Positions 1 to 7,906 of a stretch of DNA of 40,918 nt are shown here, in pieces. The position numbers were made by a program, and so were the translations under genes. Position 1 is the stretch's first letter; each line of letters starts with the position of its first letter. The stretch is from Prochloraceae cyanobacterium (GTDB lineage: Bacteria > Cyanobacteriota > Cyanobacteriia > Cyanobacteriales > JASJDA01), in the NCBI GenBank assembly GCA_030065755.1, contig JASJDA010000043.1, positions 1-40,918 on the forward strand. Reading direction: 5' to 3'. The notes under the pieces were generated by a model that worked only from the letters and a program-made list of their open reading frames with translations, had not been told where the DNA came from and did not search any database.

Positions 1-1507
1 ACCCAAAAATTGCCCGATGAATCATAATCGGACGTTGACGAGAACCATCGGCTGCTACATATTTCATATCAAAGCGTTCTGGTAAGTTAAAATCTACCTG
101 GATAGTGGAACATTGCCAAGTACGTCCAATGGCATCTTTAATTTTGATATCGATTTTAGGGCCATAGAAAGCACCACCACCCCGATCTTCAATATATTCC
201 CAACCTTTTGTATTTAACGCTTCTACTAAAGCCTGAGTCGCCAACTCCCAACCTTCATCTGTACCGACTGACTTGTCTGGTCGAGTGGAAAGATTGACCT
301 CATAGTCTTTAAAACCAAAATCTGAAAGAATCTTTTCCGTTAAATTTAGTACGCCGAGAATTTCTCCTGTAATTTGCGTAGGTAAACAGAAAATATGGGC
401 ATCATCCTGAGTAAAACCCCGCACCCGCATCAAACCATGTAGGACACCAGAACGTTCGTAGCGATATACCGTACCTAATTCGGCCCAACGCAAAGGTAAT
501 TCTCGATAGGAATGGAGGTCATTTTTATAAGTTAGAACGTGAAATGGACAGTTCATCGGCTTGATTTGATAAGCCTGTTGCTCAATCTCCATCGAATCGA
601 ACATATTTTCCCGATAAAAGTCAAAATGACCCGATGTTTTCCACAATTCTAAGTTAGCAACGTGGGGAGTATAGAGGAGTTCGTAACCAGCTTCTAAATG
701 TGCCTTACGCCAATAATCTTCAATGATGTAGCGCATAGTTGCACCGCGAGGATGCCAAAATACTAGACCACCACCTGCATCTTCTTGAATGCTAAACAGT
801 TTTAACTCTTTTCCTAGTTGGCGATGATCTCGGCGTTTGGCTTCTTCCTGTTGTTGTAAATAAGCGGATAATTGTTCGGGAGTTTCCCAAGCAGTACCAT
901 AGATGCGCTGTAGTTGTGCTTTGGTTTCATCTCCCCGCCAGTATGCCCCAGCTACGCTTAATATGGCTACTGCATCTGGGTTAATCTCTCCTGTATAGTT
1001 AATATGAGGTCCCGCGCACAGATCCCACCAAGATACAGTAGCAGGAATTTTGACGGGTTTAATTAAGGAAGGTTCTGGGAAAGTAGCTTTGAGCTTTTCT
1101 CCTACATTGGGGAATCTACCGCCGTCGGGACTTCCGATATAGTAACGAGTAATGGTTTCTCCTTCAGGAATGCTATCTAAAATTTCTAGTTTATAAGGTT
1201 CGCCTAACTGTTCGATCTCTGCTTTTATTTCTTCTCTATTTACTTCTTCACAAATAATTGGCAAATTAGCCTGAATAATTAAGCGCATTTGCTTGGTAAT
1301 TTTGGTTAAATCTTCAGGAGTAAAAGGTTGCGGGCGCTCGAAATCGTAATAAAAACCCGTATCTGTAGTCGGACCAATGGTAACTTTTGTCTCTGGAAAT
1401 AGGATTTGTACTGCCATTGCCATGATATGGGCGCAACTGTGACGAATGCGCTCTAGTTGTTCTGGATTGGCAATTTTTAAGGGAGACTGGGCTAACTGAC
1501 TAACCAT
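1..1507 (-). CDS. thrS: Threonyl-tRNA synthetase (3' end cut by window edge), Zur-regulated
   Basis: Class II aminoacyl-tRNA synthetase that charges tRNA-Thr in the cytoplasm. About 502 codons are visible from ATG at 1507, and the C-terminal end including the anticodon-binding domain lies outside the window. The protein starts directly with the editing (N2) domain: HSCAH near residue 24, then DLCAGPH. It lacks the N-terminal TGS domain, as many cyanobacterial ThrRS do. The catalytic core shows [21 protein letters not shown] and IMIHRAIFG, so the three residues expected to bind the active-site zinc (Cys, His, His) are all present. Two Zur-type boxes lie 17-59 bp upstream of the start. Anabaena is known to have a second ThrRS induced by zinc shortage through Zur, and this copy is a good candidate for that type. 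Whether another thrS exists in the genome cannot be seen here. Confidence 0.95.
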   Translation of the reverse strand, partial: MVSQLAQSPLKIANPEQLERIRHSCAHIMAMAVQILFPETKVTIGPTTDTGFYYDFERPQPFTPEDLTKITKQMRLIIQANLPIICEEVNREEIKAEIEQLGEPYKLEILDSIPEGETITRYYIGSPDGGRFPNVGEKLKATFPEPSLIKPVKIPATVSWWDLCAGPHINYTGEINPDAVAILSVAGAYWRGDETKAQLQRIYGTAWETPEQLSAYLQQQEEAKRRDHRQLGKELKLFSIQEDAGGGLVFWHPRGATMRYIIEDYWRKAHLEAGYELLYTPHVANLELWKTSGHFDFYRENMFDSMEIEQQAYQIKPMNCPFHVLTYKNDLHSYRELPLRWAELGTVYRYERSGVLHGLMRVRGFTQDDAHIFCLPTQITGEILGVLNLTEKILSDFGFKDYEVNLSTRPDKSVGTDEGWELATQALVEALNTKGWEYIEDRGGGAFYGPKIDIKIKDAIGRTWQCSTIQVDFNLPERFDMKYVAADGSRQRPIMIHRAIFG

Positions 1508-1523
1508 TGGTAAATTAGTTTAA

Positions 1524-1538
1524 TGATAATCGTTATCA
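1524..1538. promoter_or_regulatory. Zur box 1 upstream of thrS
   Basis: TGATAATCGTTATCA, a near-perfect 7-1-7 palindrome matching the cyanobacterial Zur consensus TGATAATnATTATCA except for one base. It is centred 24 bp before the thrS ATG, where bound repressor would block the promoter or ribosome access. Confidence 0.85.
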
Positions 1539-1551
1539 TAATAGCGTAAAT

Positions 1552-1566
1552 TGATAATCATTATCG
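1552..1566. promoter_or_regulatory. Zur box 2 upstream of thrS
   Basis: TGATAATCATTATCG matches the Zur consensus at 14 of 15 positions. Its centre is 28 bp from that of box 1. It lies between thrS and the decayed CDF exporter gene, whose 3' end is at 1603, so its target is thrS. Confidence 0.85.
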
Positions 1567-1930
1567 AAAGACAGATTTGACAATAACTACTTTTATCGAT
1601 CGTTAGAGCATTTCTTGCCTAGCCTGAGTTAAAACTTTGCCCGCCGATCTCGCAAAAATTACAGTGAGTAACAACCCCAACATAAAATCAGGTAAAAATG
1701 AACCACTCACTGATACAAAGCCAGCAGTTAGCAACACTGAAGCATTAGCAATGATGTCATTACGGGAACACAACCAAACCGAGGACATATTGATATTGTC
1801 ACTACGGTGACGAATCAATAGCAAAAAACAGATTAAGTTAGCTATCAAAGCTAAAATACCAATTTCACTCATTAATTGAACTTGTGGTGTGGTTTGAGCA
1901 AATAATTGATAGCTCGCTTTAGCAAACACT

Positions 1931-1964
1931 GCGAACAGCCGAAGGCTGCGGCTACGCCTCCCGC
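1931..1964. repeat. GC-rich dispersed cyanobacterial repeat
   Basis: Contains GCCGAAGGC followed by GGCTACGCC, a dispersed palindromic repeat common in multicellular cyanobacteria and richer in G+C than its surroundings. It lies inside the CDF exporter relic, between KGTIM and ASYQLFAQ of the old protein, and it breaks the frame. Confidence 0.6.
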
Positions 1965-2218
1965 AGATATATACATAATAGTGCCTTTAAGCATTGCCGC
2001 TCGCGCCTGCGCTTTTTTGCTTTTTTGAATGACCTACAGACTACAGCCATAAACTAAAGCATCTCCGAGCATATCTAAGGAATCACCAGTTAAGGATAAA
2101 GAAGCTGCTTTAATTCCCCCGCTAAATTCGACGACAAACATCACAGCATTAATTGCCAACCTAAAGTCGGCAGGGGTCTCCCGTTAAAATCTCTGATTTA
2201 ACGGGAGGGGAATGAATA

Positions 2219-2305
2219 TATTTATATCAAGGAAGTCCGAATCTCGCAGATAAGTTGTTTACCACAACAGATAAGTTAACGATAAGGACTTCCTTGATAT
2301 AAATA
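2219..2305. mobile_element. MITE type B, copy 1 (87 bp)
   Basis: Perfect 20-bp terminal inverted repeats, 2219-2238 and 2286-2305, with inner arm AAGGAAGTCC / GGACTTCCTT. The outermost TA on each side could be a duplicated TA target, as with Tc1/mariner-IS630 type elements. It is non-coding. It sits inside the IS200/605 element between the left-end hairpin and the small RHH gene. It has the same length and arms as the copy at 31692-31778. Confidence 0.75.
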
Positions 2306-2331
2306 ATATTTTCCAGGAATGCCGACCAACA

Positions 2332-2487
2332 TTACAACTCGCGTAGCGAATCCTTATTTATGCGTAACTTGTCGATCCAGTCAGAAACCACTTGAGTCAT
2401 GGTTTTATCTTTTGTTGCTGCGTATTTTCTTAATTTATTTAACCTGGCTTCTGATATTCTCAAATTTAATCTTTTATTTTTACTCAT
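2332..2487 (-). CDS. Small ribbon-helix-helix protein of the IS200/605 element
   Basis: 51 residues. The stretch RLNLRISEARLNKLRKYA, then TMTQVVSDWIDKL, has the beta-strand/helix/helix pattern of a MetJ/Arc/CopG-type DNA-binding protein. It is transcribed divergently from tnpB, with a 40-bp gap between the two starts. That gap carries a 14-bp palindrome, GATATAATTATATC, touching the tnpB start. I infer a regulator of tnpB and of itself. Both the start (ATG at 2487) and stop (TAA at 2332-2334) are clear, and the frame appears intact even though its partner tnpB is broken. Confidence 0.7.
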   Translation of the reverse strand: MSKNKRLNLRISEARLNKLRKYAATKDKTMTQVVSDWIDKLRINKDSLREL

Positions 2488-2513
2488 CTGGTATACATTG
2501 GGTAGCCATTCCT

Positions 2514-2527
2514 GATATAATTATATC
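2514..2527. promoter_or_regulatory. Palindrome at the tnpB start, candidate RHH operator
   Basis: GATATAATTATATC is a perfect 14-bp palindrome directly abutting the tnpB ATG at 2528 and includes a TATAAT-like element. Its position between divergent RHH and tnpB genes suggests an autoregulatory operator. This is inference from position and symmetry only. Confidence 0.45.
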
Positions 2528-3902
2528 ATGTTAATCACCTATGTCTATAGAATCAAACCTAACCCTAAACAAGAAGCGATAATGCTCCATACATTAGAGC
2601 TATTACGTCGTCATTGGAATTATGCTTTGGGTCAACGTTTAGATTGGTTGCGACGAACTCGTTGCCAAATAGACAGATGTAGTATTGTAAGTACACCTAT
2701 AGGAGAAATACCAGACAAAGTAAATTACTATAGTCAACAAGCAGCGTTAAAAGAAACAAAGCGACTTTTCCCAGAATATAAAAGTATTTGGGCAGAGTCC
2801 CAACAAGTTAATTTACAACGACTTAATATTGCTTGGGAACGATGGTTAATTCCTGATAAGTCTGGAAAACGTGGCGGTAGACCTAGATTTAAAAAAACAG
2901 GTAAATTACGCTCATTTGTTTATCCAAGAATAAACTGTTTAAGAGCGGGCGCTCATCTTAAAAACGGTGTATTAAAACTGTCAAAAATTGGAGAGATACC
3001 CGTAATTATACATAGACCAATACCTGACGGTTTTAAGCTCAAAACTTGCACCATTGTTTGCAAAGCAGATGGCTGGTATTGCTGTATATCTATGGAAGAT
3101 AAAACAGTACCTGCTCCGTTGCCAAAAGATGAAATTAAAACAGCAGTAGGGATTGACGTAGGATTAAAAGAATTTTTAACTACATCTGTCGGGTCAAAAG
3201 TACCTATTCAACAAACCTATCGTAAAACTCAAAATCATTTAGCTCGTCAACAACGTAAGTTAGCTAGAAAAGATCAGGAATCAAAACCCTGTGAAAGACA
3301 AAAGAATAAAATAGCTAGGATTCATCAGCGTATTGGTCGAATTAGAGAAAACTTTCACTACAATACAGCTCACAGACTAGTTAAAAAATACGATTTAATT
3401 GCAGTAGAAGATTTAAATATTCGTGGCTTAGCTAGAAGTAAATTAGCTAAGTCAATTTTAGATGCGGCTTGGGGAAGATTCATTAATATATTGGAGGCAG
3501 TGGCGGTAAAACGCGGCGTTCAAATTGTTAAAGTCAAACCTCATGGCGACCCAGAAACTTATTTTTTATAAAGTACCCCTTATCGACAGGTTATCTGCGA
3601 AGTGACATAATTAAATACTAAAAAGGGGTACTTTATAAAAAATGAACTTTTTGTATGGCACGTCCGTTAACTGTTCTAATTGCGGCACAAAAGTTCCTAA
3701 AACTTTGTCAATTCGCACTCACGAATGTCCGAAATGTGGATGTGTTTTAGACAGGGATGAAAACGCGGCAATTAATATACTGAATCGAGCATTAAGCGAG
3801 GTGGGACTCATCTTGCCTGCACGTGGAGGCGATAAGGTTGCTCAGCCTGTGAAGCGTGAAACTTCTTCAAATTGGGATGCTGTACAGTTATCTCTATTTT
3901 GA
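2528..3902 (+). pseudogene. tnpB: tnpB, RNA-guided nuclease of IS200/605, interrupted by a MITE
   Basis: Two ORFs form one tnpB: 2528-3571 (347 aa) and the continuation that resumes at about 3660 and ends at 3902. The first part has the N-terminal helical domain and RuvC motifs GIDVG (Asp) and VEDLN (Glu). The second has the zinc finger CSNCG/CPKCG and the last RuvC motif LDRDENAA (Asp). The break falls between KPHG and TSVNCSNCG. It contains an 81-bp MITE plus about 30 extra bases, the whole flanked by ATGGC at 3543-3547 and 3655-3659. The first ORF therefore ends early in a stop inside the MITE and lacks the zinc finger and last catalytic Asp. TnpB is a guide-RNA-directed DNA nuclease that helps IS200/605 persist. 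This copy should be inactive. Confidence 0.9.
3562..3642. mobile_element. MITE type A, copy 1 (81 bp), inside tnpB
   Basis: Perfect 20-bp terminal inverted repeats at 3562-3581 and 3623-3642, with arm AAAGTACCCCTT / AAGGGGTACTTT. The interior contains ATCTGCGAAGTGACATAATT. The reverse complement closely matches the copy at 40797-40877, which has the same 81-bp length. The whole unit can fold into one long hairpin. It is non-coding. Confidence 0.8.
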
Positions 3903-4056
3903 TTAGAAGCCCCCGTTAAAATCTCTGATTTAACGGGGGAGAACGTCACAATAGTCCATAGCACTTTACTTTGCTGTTTCTGTAGCTTTTGTAATTCCTT
4001 GGCTTTGTTTTGACAACAATGTTTTGCCATTTTTTCGTTCTCAATTATATTTAAAT

Positions 4057-4076
4057 ATTCAAACGATTATTTGAAT
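4057..4076. promoter_or_regulatory. ArsR/SmtB-type operator 1
   Basis: ATTCAAA-6 nt-TTTGAAT, a perfect inverted repeat of the ATTCAAA/TTTGAAT class used by cyanobacterial SmtB/ZiaR-like repressors. It lies 27 bp upstream of the CDF exporter start (4030) and downstream of the arsR stop, so its natural target is the exporter gene. Confidence 0.65.
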
Positions 4077-4098
4077 AATGTTAATAATAGCTTTTAAA

Positions 4099-4120
4099 CA
4101 CTCAAAATAACGTTTGAATG
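4099..4120. promoter_or_regulatory. ArsR/SmtB-type operator 2
   Basis: CACTCAAA-6 nt-TTTGAATG, an 8-6-8 inverted repeat with one mismatch. It is centred 43 bp (about four helical turns) from operator 1, so two repressor dimers could sit on the same DNA face. Confidence 0.6.
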
Positions 4121-4169
4121 TAAATTAATCAAATACTATTAAAAGAGAGTAAAAAAGATTTAGTAGCAG

Positions 4170-4538
4170 TTAAATTAATTCTTTCAAGGAATAAGAGAGA
4201 ATATCAGCAATATGCCGCTTTTTTAGCGAATAATAAGCTAATTTTCCATCATTGCGATATTTAAGCAGTTTCAAGTCGCGCATTTTCCGTAAATGATGGG
4301 AAGCTGTAGCAATTGTGACATTTAACATTGATGCAATATCGCAGACACAAAGCTCTTCACCGTTTCTGAGAGCATAAATTATTTTAATTCGCGATCGATC
4401 TGCCAAAATACCAAAAATAATACTTGCTTCTTCTAAGATATTCTTTTCTGGTAAAGTTTCACGAATTTGAGTAACTAAATCGGCGTTAAAACATCGTACT
4501 TGACAAGTATCATTTACTTTGGTTTTGGTCATAGACAT
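4170..4538 (-). CDS. ArsR/SmtB-family metal-sensing repressor
   Basis: 122-residue winged-helix metalloregulator. In this family the protein leaves DNA when it binds metal, which turns on an exporter. Visible features are an N-terminal CQVRC (Cys12, Cys16), ELCVCD in helix alpha3 (Cys64, Cys66) and the recognition helix TIATASHHLRKMRDL. These four Cys match an alpha3N-type site (CadC, ZiaR, AztR class: Zn, Cd, Pb). The C-terminal alpha5 zinc site of SmtB is poor here: the segment reads KKRHIADILSYSLKEL and keeps only one His of the usual Asp/His/His/Glu set. The exporter it probably controlled, at 4030-1603 on the same strand, is broken. The regulator itself appears intact. Confidence 0.9.
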   Translation of the reverse strand: MSMTKTKVNDTCQVRCFNADLVTQIRETLPEKNILEEASIIFGILADRSRIKIIYALRNGEELCVCDIASMLNVTIATASHHLRKMRDLKLLKYRNDGKLAYYSLKKRHIADILSYSLKELI

Positions 4539-4610
4539 TTTCGATAATCTTGAACGAGCTTACTTAAATAGTACAAGATGCATTTTAGATCTTTAGTCAT
4601 ATAATTATAA

Positions 4611-4625
4611 TGATAATCGTTATCA
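4611..4625. promoter_or_regulatory. Zur box upstream of the FAD-dependent oxidoreductase
   Basis: TGATAATCGTTATCA, identical to Zur box 1 of thrS. It ends 12 bp before the ATG at 4638, so bound Zur would cover the start region directly. Confidence 0.85.
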
Positions 4626-4637
4626 TAAAGCGAGAGA

Positions 4638-5864
4638 ATGCCCAAAGATAGTTTTACCTTACCCCAATATATTGACCTAGTTATCATTGGGGCAGGAGTT
4701 CAGGCACTTACTTTAACGACTCACTTACTGCAAAAAAGCTCAAAGCACTATAGCAAATTTATAGTCATAGATTCTGATGGAGCTTGGATGAAACAATGGC
4801 ATCACCAATTTGCCGCCCAACAAATTCCCCACTTGAGATCGCCTGCCGTGCATCATCCCGATCCTAATCCTTACGAATTAAGAAGATTTGCCCAAAATAG
4901 AAAAAGTGAATTGTTTCCACCCTACGATCGACCAGGGACAAAGTTATTTGCAGATTTCTGTAATGAAGTAATTCGACGCTGGCGGTTAGAAGATAAAGTG
5001 TATCGAGGTAAAGTCAGGCAAATTTTACCAATTAAACATTGTTCTCGTTCTCGTTTTCAGTTGGTCTTAGATGAGGGAAAAGGTATAGTTGCTCGTAAAG
5101 TGGTTTTAGCTATCGGAAGTGGTAAACTTCAGCTTCCAGAGTGGGTCAATCGAATTCGTTGCGATGGTCCCTCAGATCGATTGTGTCATTCTGTGGAAGT
5201 CGATTTACGACATCTCAATTTAGCAGGAGAACGAATTTTAGTGATTGGTGGTGGATTGACCAGCGCACATTTAGCGCTCGGTGCAATTAATCTCGGCGCC
5301 AAAGTGACTCTAATGACGAGAAAGCCTTTTCAAGAAAAAATCTTCGATACCGATCCTGGTTGGTTAGGGCCAAAATACCTCAAAAATTTTCACGCAGAAA
5401 GAGATTGGCATTTACGGTGGCAAATGATTCAGAAAGCACGGAATGGTGGTTCGATGACTCCTGCTATGATGTTGCAATTGAGAAAGGCATCTCGTGAAGG
5501 CAAAATTATTTTAAATCAAAATTGTCAAGTGAAAGAGGCTACTTGGCAAAATAATAATTGGCAAGTCAACTGTCAAGATAATAGCACACATCAATTTAAC
5601 CGAATCTGGTTGGCAACGGGAACTAAATTAGATGCTATCGATCTTCCCTTATTGAAAGATGTCCTCAAAGTTTACCCTACAGAAATAGTTAACGGCTTGC
5701 CCGTATTAGACGATCGTTTACGTCTGCCAAAGTCTAATTTTTTTATGATGGGGGCTTTAGCTGCTTTACAAATTGGCCCCGTAGCTAGGAATATTGCAGG
5801 AGGAATAAAAGCTTGCGATCGCATCATTCCAGCTTTGATTAAACCTAGTTTAGTTTCTATTTAA
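4638..5864 (+). CDS. FAD/NAD(P)-binding oxidoreductase, Zur-regulated
   Basis: 408 residues with two Rossmann motifs: VIIGAGVQALTL near residue 15 for FAD and ILVIGGGLTSAHLALG near residue 200 for NAD(P). It also has HLRSPAVHHP and a C-terminal FFMMGALAALQIGPVARN that closes the FAD site. This layout is that of flavin monooxygenase-like proteins related to lysine/ornithine N-hydroxylases (SidA/IucD/PvdA-like), but the substrate cannot be told from sequence. A Zur box 12 bp upstream puts it in the zinc-starvation response. A role in making a metal-binding metabolite is possible but is only inference. No other biosynthetic gene is next to it. Confidence 0.85.
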   Translation: MPKDSFTLPQYIDLVIIGAGVQALTLTTHLLQKSSKHYSKFIVIDSDGAWMKQWHHQFAAQQIPHLRSPAVHHPDPNPYELRRFAQNRKSELFPPYDRPGTKLFADFCNEVIRRWRLEDKVYRGKVRQILPIKHCSRSRFQLVLDEGKGIVARKVVLAIGSGKLQLPEWVNRIRCDGPSDRLCHSVEVDLRHLNLAGERILVIGGGLTSAHLALGAINLGAKVTLMTRKPFQEKIFDTDPGWLGPKYLKNFHAERDWHLRWQMIQKARNGGSMTPAMMLQLRKASREGKIILNQNCQVKEATWQNNNWQVNCQDNSTHQFNRIWLATGTKLDAIDLPLLKDVLKVYPTEIVNGLPVLDDRLRLPKSNFFMMGALAALQIGPVARNIAGGIKACDRIIPALIKPSLVSI

Positions 5865-5922
5865 CTTATCTTCGCCTCGAATCAAATAACACCAAAATCC
5901 CAGCCAAAGGTACAAAAAATTT

Positions 5923-6318
5923 TTAATTTGGCTGCTGATTTTGGCAAACACTACATAAACCAAAAAATTCGAGAGTGTGATAAAAAACTTTGAAATTTTC
6001 AGCCTGATATGGCTCGAGCGCTTGTTGTTCCAAGGGGCAAGTGTCGAGGGAAAGCGATCGCCCGCAACCAACACAATTCAAATGGTGTTGGTGCTCTTTG
6101 CTAATAACACTATAAAAAGATTCTCCAGTTGGACTTACTCTTTCTTGGATTGTCCCCTCTAATTTTAAAGCTTTCAATCCTCGATAAACCGTTGCTAGTC
6201 CTAATTTGTCGCCTCGCTGACGTAATTTGACGTACAAGTCTTGAGCGTTAATTTCTTCTTTTAATTCTTTGAGAACAGAAATGATTTGTTTTTGACTATT
6301 GCTTCTTTTCACGGACAT
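5923..6318 (-). CDS. zur: Fur-family repressor, probably Zur
   Basis: 131 residues. The N-terminal winged helix has the recognition region GLATVYRGLKAL (40-51). The C-terminal dimerisation/metal domain has EHQHHLNC (75-82) and two CxxC pairs, Cys82/Cys85 and Cys122/Cys125, which form the structural zinc site. Fur, Zur and PerR look alike in sequence. I call Zur because six Zur boxes lie around it, including one in its own upstream region, and because its neighbours are a COG0523 GTPase and ZnuA. Zn-loaded Zur would repress these genes, and zinc shortage would release them. Confidence 0.85.
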   Translation of the reverse strand: MSVKRSNSQKQIISVLKELKEEINAQDLYVKLRQRGDKLGLATVYRGLKALKLEGTIQERVSPTGESFYSVISKEHQHHLNCVGCGRSLSLDTCPLEQQALEPYQAENFKVFYHTLEFFGLCSVCQNQQPN

Positions 6319-6393
6319 AAAATAGACTTATTCTTAATTTTAAATACAAACTTTAATTATTACTGTGAGGATTCGATCTCAATTTTTTATTTA

Positions 6394-6408
6394 GTAATGA
6401 TTATCATT
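6394..6408. promoter_or_regulatory. Zur/Fur box upstream of zur
   Basis: On the minus strand it reads TGATAATCATTACTA-like (part of AATGATTATCATT on the plus strand), about 12 of 15 matches to the consensus. It is about 75 bp upstream of the zur start and is consistent with autoregulation. It is the weakest of the set. Confidence 0.65.
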
Positions 6409-6461
6409 ATACTACGATCTGTTCTGACTTCTGAGTCCTGACATTGCCAAACAATAAAATC

Positions 6462-6622
6462 TCTATAGCTTCAGAGCTATAGATATCTACAGATGGGGGA
6501 GTACACCGATATGCTCTGTATATCGGTATACTCCTAAATGCCTTGATTTCAGCTCTTTGAACTTCGTCAAACTCTTAGGGAACAAATTGTTCCTCCTCAG
6601 ACATAACGAATATAAATTCGTT
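6462..6622. other. Cluster of four hairpins between the COG0523 gene and zur
   Basis: Four inverted repeats lie within 160 bp: TCTATAGCT/AGCTATAGA (6462-6483), a 15-bp stem with one mismatch GGAGTACACCGATAT / ATATCGGTATACTCC (6498-6534), GGAACAA-A-TTGTTCC (6579-6593), and AACGAAT-ATAA-ATTCGTT (6605-6622). No U-run follows a stem in the direction of the neighbouring genes, so they are not ordinary intrinsic terminators. They could be a structured leader or processing region between two Zur-controlled genes, or a relic of a mobile element. I do not recognise a known RNA family. Confidence 0.5.
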
Positions 6623-6686
6623 GGACGCTCACGTTGAACTCAAGAAAAAACTCAAGATAACTAGGTAAATAAGGAATAAGAGAGGT

Positions 6687-7727
6687 TTACCAAGGTAAAT
6701 TGGGCAGACTAAATTTATTGTTAATTACTAAATTCGCTAAACATTCATTAAGCTGTTCTTTAATTAAAAACTCGTCTAAATTACGCCCGATGAATACAAG
6801 TTCGTTTTTTGGTTGACTCGTCCAATCATCTGCTTGTAAATCGTAGCGAGGTCCACTCAGTTGAAAAATATGTCGGCAAGGACTTTCTTGAAACCATAAT
6901 ATTCCCTTGGCTCGAAATATATTGTTTGATATTTTTTGGGTGAGAAAATGTTCAAATTTCTCAATTTTAAAAGGGCGCTCGCTTTGAAAGGAAACGAAAT
7001 TAAAACCATCATTGGCTAAATGATTATTAAAAGCAGATTTGTTGCGTCTAAACTCATAAATTTCACCTTGATAATTATCTGTTTGAATTAAAGCAATATC
7101 TAAAATTAACCGTAAAGGTACTTGGCCATATTCGCTCTCTAAAATTCTAAATCCTGGTTTAATATCTTCAATAAATGCTTTTAATTCGGTAATTTTTTCT
7201 TCCCTGGCCAAGTCAATTTTATTTAAAATAATCATGTCGCCATATCGGATTTGGCTTAAGGCAGCATCACTATCAAAATGTTTGGCATCAAAAGCTGCTG
7301 CATCCACAACCGTAATTACCGCATCAAGACGAGTTAAAAACTTTAATTCTGTACTAAGAAAAGTCAGGATAATCGGTAACGGATCGGCTAATCCTGTAGT
7401 TTCAATTACTAAATAATCTACTTTTTCTTCTCGTTCTAAAACTCGATAAACTGCATCTACTAAACTGTCATTAATAGTACAACAGATACAACCATTATCT
7501 AGTTCCACCATATCCGATTCCACTGAAATCAATAGTTGCTCGTCAATATTAATATCGCCAAATTCGTTGACTAATACCGCTATTTTCAGAGCGTCTTTGT
7601 TTTGTAAGATTTGATTGAGTAAAGTGGTTTTGCCACTACCCAAGAAACCAGTAATTATCGTTACTGGCATTCCACTTTTAGGCAAGGATGGCAAGGCATC
7701 GGACAGGGTAAAGTTTAGACGAGTCAT
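6687..7727 (-). CDS. COG0523/CobW-family zinc-chaperone GTPase
   Basis: 346 residues. G3E-type P-loop GTPase: Walker A GFLGSGKT (27-34), the family's metal-binding CICC (80-83, in the context ELDNGCICC), NKID (169-172), and a C-terminal CobW_C domain ending in FIGRNLDEFLIKEQLNECL. COG0523 proteins under Zur control deliver zinc to client enzymes when zinc is scarce. Cobalamin synthesis (true CobW) is not suggested here, because there are no cobalamin genes nearby and a Zur box lies 31 bp upstream. It is followed by zur on the same strand after 368 bp. Confidence 0.9.
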   Translation of the reverse strand: MTRLNFTLSDALPSLPKSGMPVTIITGFLGSGKTTLLNQILQNKDALKIAVLVNEFGDINIDEQLLISVESDMVELDNGCICCTINDSLVDAVYRVLEREEKVDYLVIETTGLADPLPIILTFLSTELKFLTRLDAVITVVDAAAFDAKHFDSDAALSQIRYGDMIILNKIDLAREEKITELKAFIEDIKPGFRILESEYGQVPLRLILDIALIQTDNYQGEIYEFRRNKSAFNNHLANDGFNFVSFQSERPFKIEKFEHFLTQKISNNIFRAKGILWFQESPCRHIFQLSGPRYDLQADDWTSQPKNELVFIGRNLDEFLIKEQLNECLANLVINNKFSLPNLPW

Positions 7728-7757
7728 ATTTTTAAGTTAATTCGTCTCTCAGCATTT

Positions 7758-7772
7758 CGAGAATGATTATCA
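7758..7772. promoter_or_regulatory. Zur box upstream of the COG0523 GTPase gene
   Basis: The minus strand reads TGATAATCATTCTCG, 13 of 15 matches to TGATAATCATTATCA. It is 31 bp upstream of the start codon at 7727. Confidence 0.75.
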
Positions 7773-7849
7773 TTTTACCGCGTTCGTCAAAATTTGGGCT
7801 CTCAGTTTTTTGCCGCTCCGTACAAAACTTTGACTAAAAAGCATGACAA

Positions 7850-7864
7850 TGATAATCGTTATTA
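7850..7864. promoter_or_regulatory. Zur box upstream of znuA
   Basis: TGATAATCGTTATTA, one mismatch from the thrS box. It is 42 bp upstream of the znuA ATG. It lies 78 bp from the COG0523 box, so the two divergent genes have separate operators. Confidence 0.8.
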
Positions 7865-7906
7865 TTATTAAATTATCCCAGGACTATCTCCAATAAATCA
7901 AAACAG

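Larger units (their letters stand above)
2160..3949 (+). mobile_element. IS200/605-family element (tnpB type) inserted in a CDF exporter gene
   Basis: About 1.8 kb. The left subterminal hairpin has stem 2178-2188 / 2197-2207 and the right one has stem 3910-3920 / 3929-3939. Both have 11-bp stems and the same inner sequence GTTAAAatctctgaTTTAAC in the same orientation, as expected for ends recognised as single-stranded hairpins. The element carries a divergent ribbon-helix-helix ORF and tnpB but no tnpA, so it would need a transposase in trans. The right boundary (gaacGTCAC) and left boundary are inferred by restoring the reading frame of the interrupted gene (VLWTI | LAINA) and are good to a few bases. 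The end of tnpB plus the right-end hairpin is where a TnpB guide RNA (omega/reRNA) would be encoded. Two small MITEs have inserted inside it. Confidence 0.85.
1603..4030 (-). pseudogene. CDF-family cation (zinc) exporter, multiply broken
   Basis: Relic of a cation diffusion facilitator that would export Zn2+ or a similar metal across the inner membrane. The N-terminal fragment (4030 to about 3947) reads MAKHCCQNKAKELQKLQ and ends at VLWTI. The middle fragment resumes near 2157 with LAINAVMFVVEF and TGDSLDMLGDALVYG. The C-terminal fragment (1929-1603) has IRHRSDNINMSSVWLCSRND, a typical CDF stretch. Three lesions are visible. An IS200/605 element is inserted after VLWTI. An in-frame TAG follows DALVYGCSL, near 2042-2044. 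A GC-rich cyanobacterial repeat at about 1931-1964 replaces normal sequence and shifts the frame. Two ArsR-type operators lie just upstream and arsR is next door, so the gene was probably metal-induced before it decayed. Confidence 0.85.

Noticed and set aside
5850-6074. 74-residue minus-strand frame ending inside the oxidoreductase gene and overlapping zur
   Set aside because: It overlaps the well-supported zur gene in another frame. It has no recognisable motif.
6687-7727. True CobW of cobalamin synthesis
   Set aside because: The protein family is shared, but there are no cobalamin genes nearby and the Zur box points to the zinc-chaperone branch.
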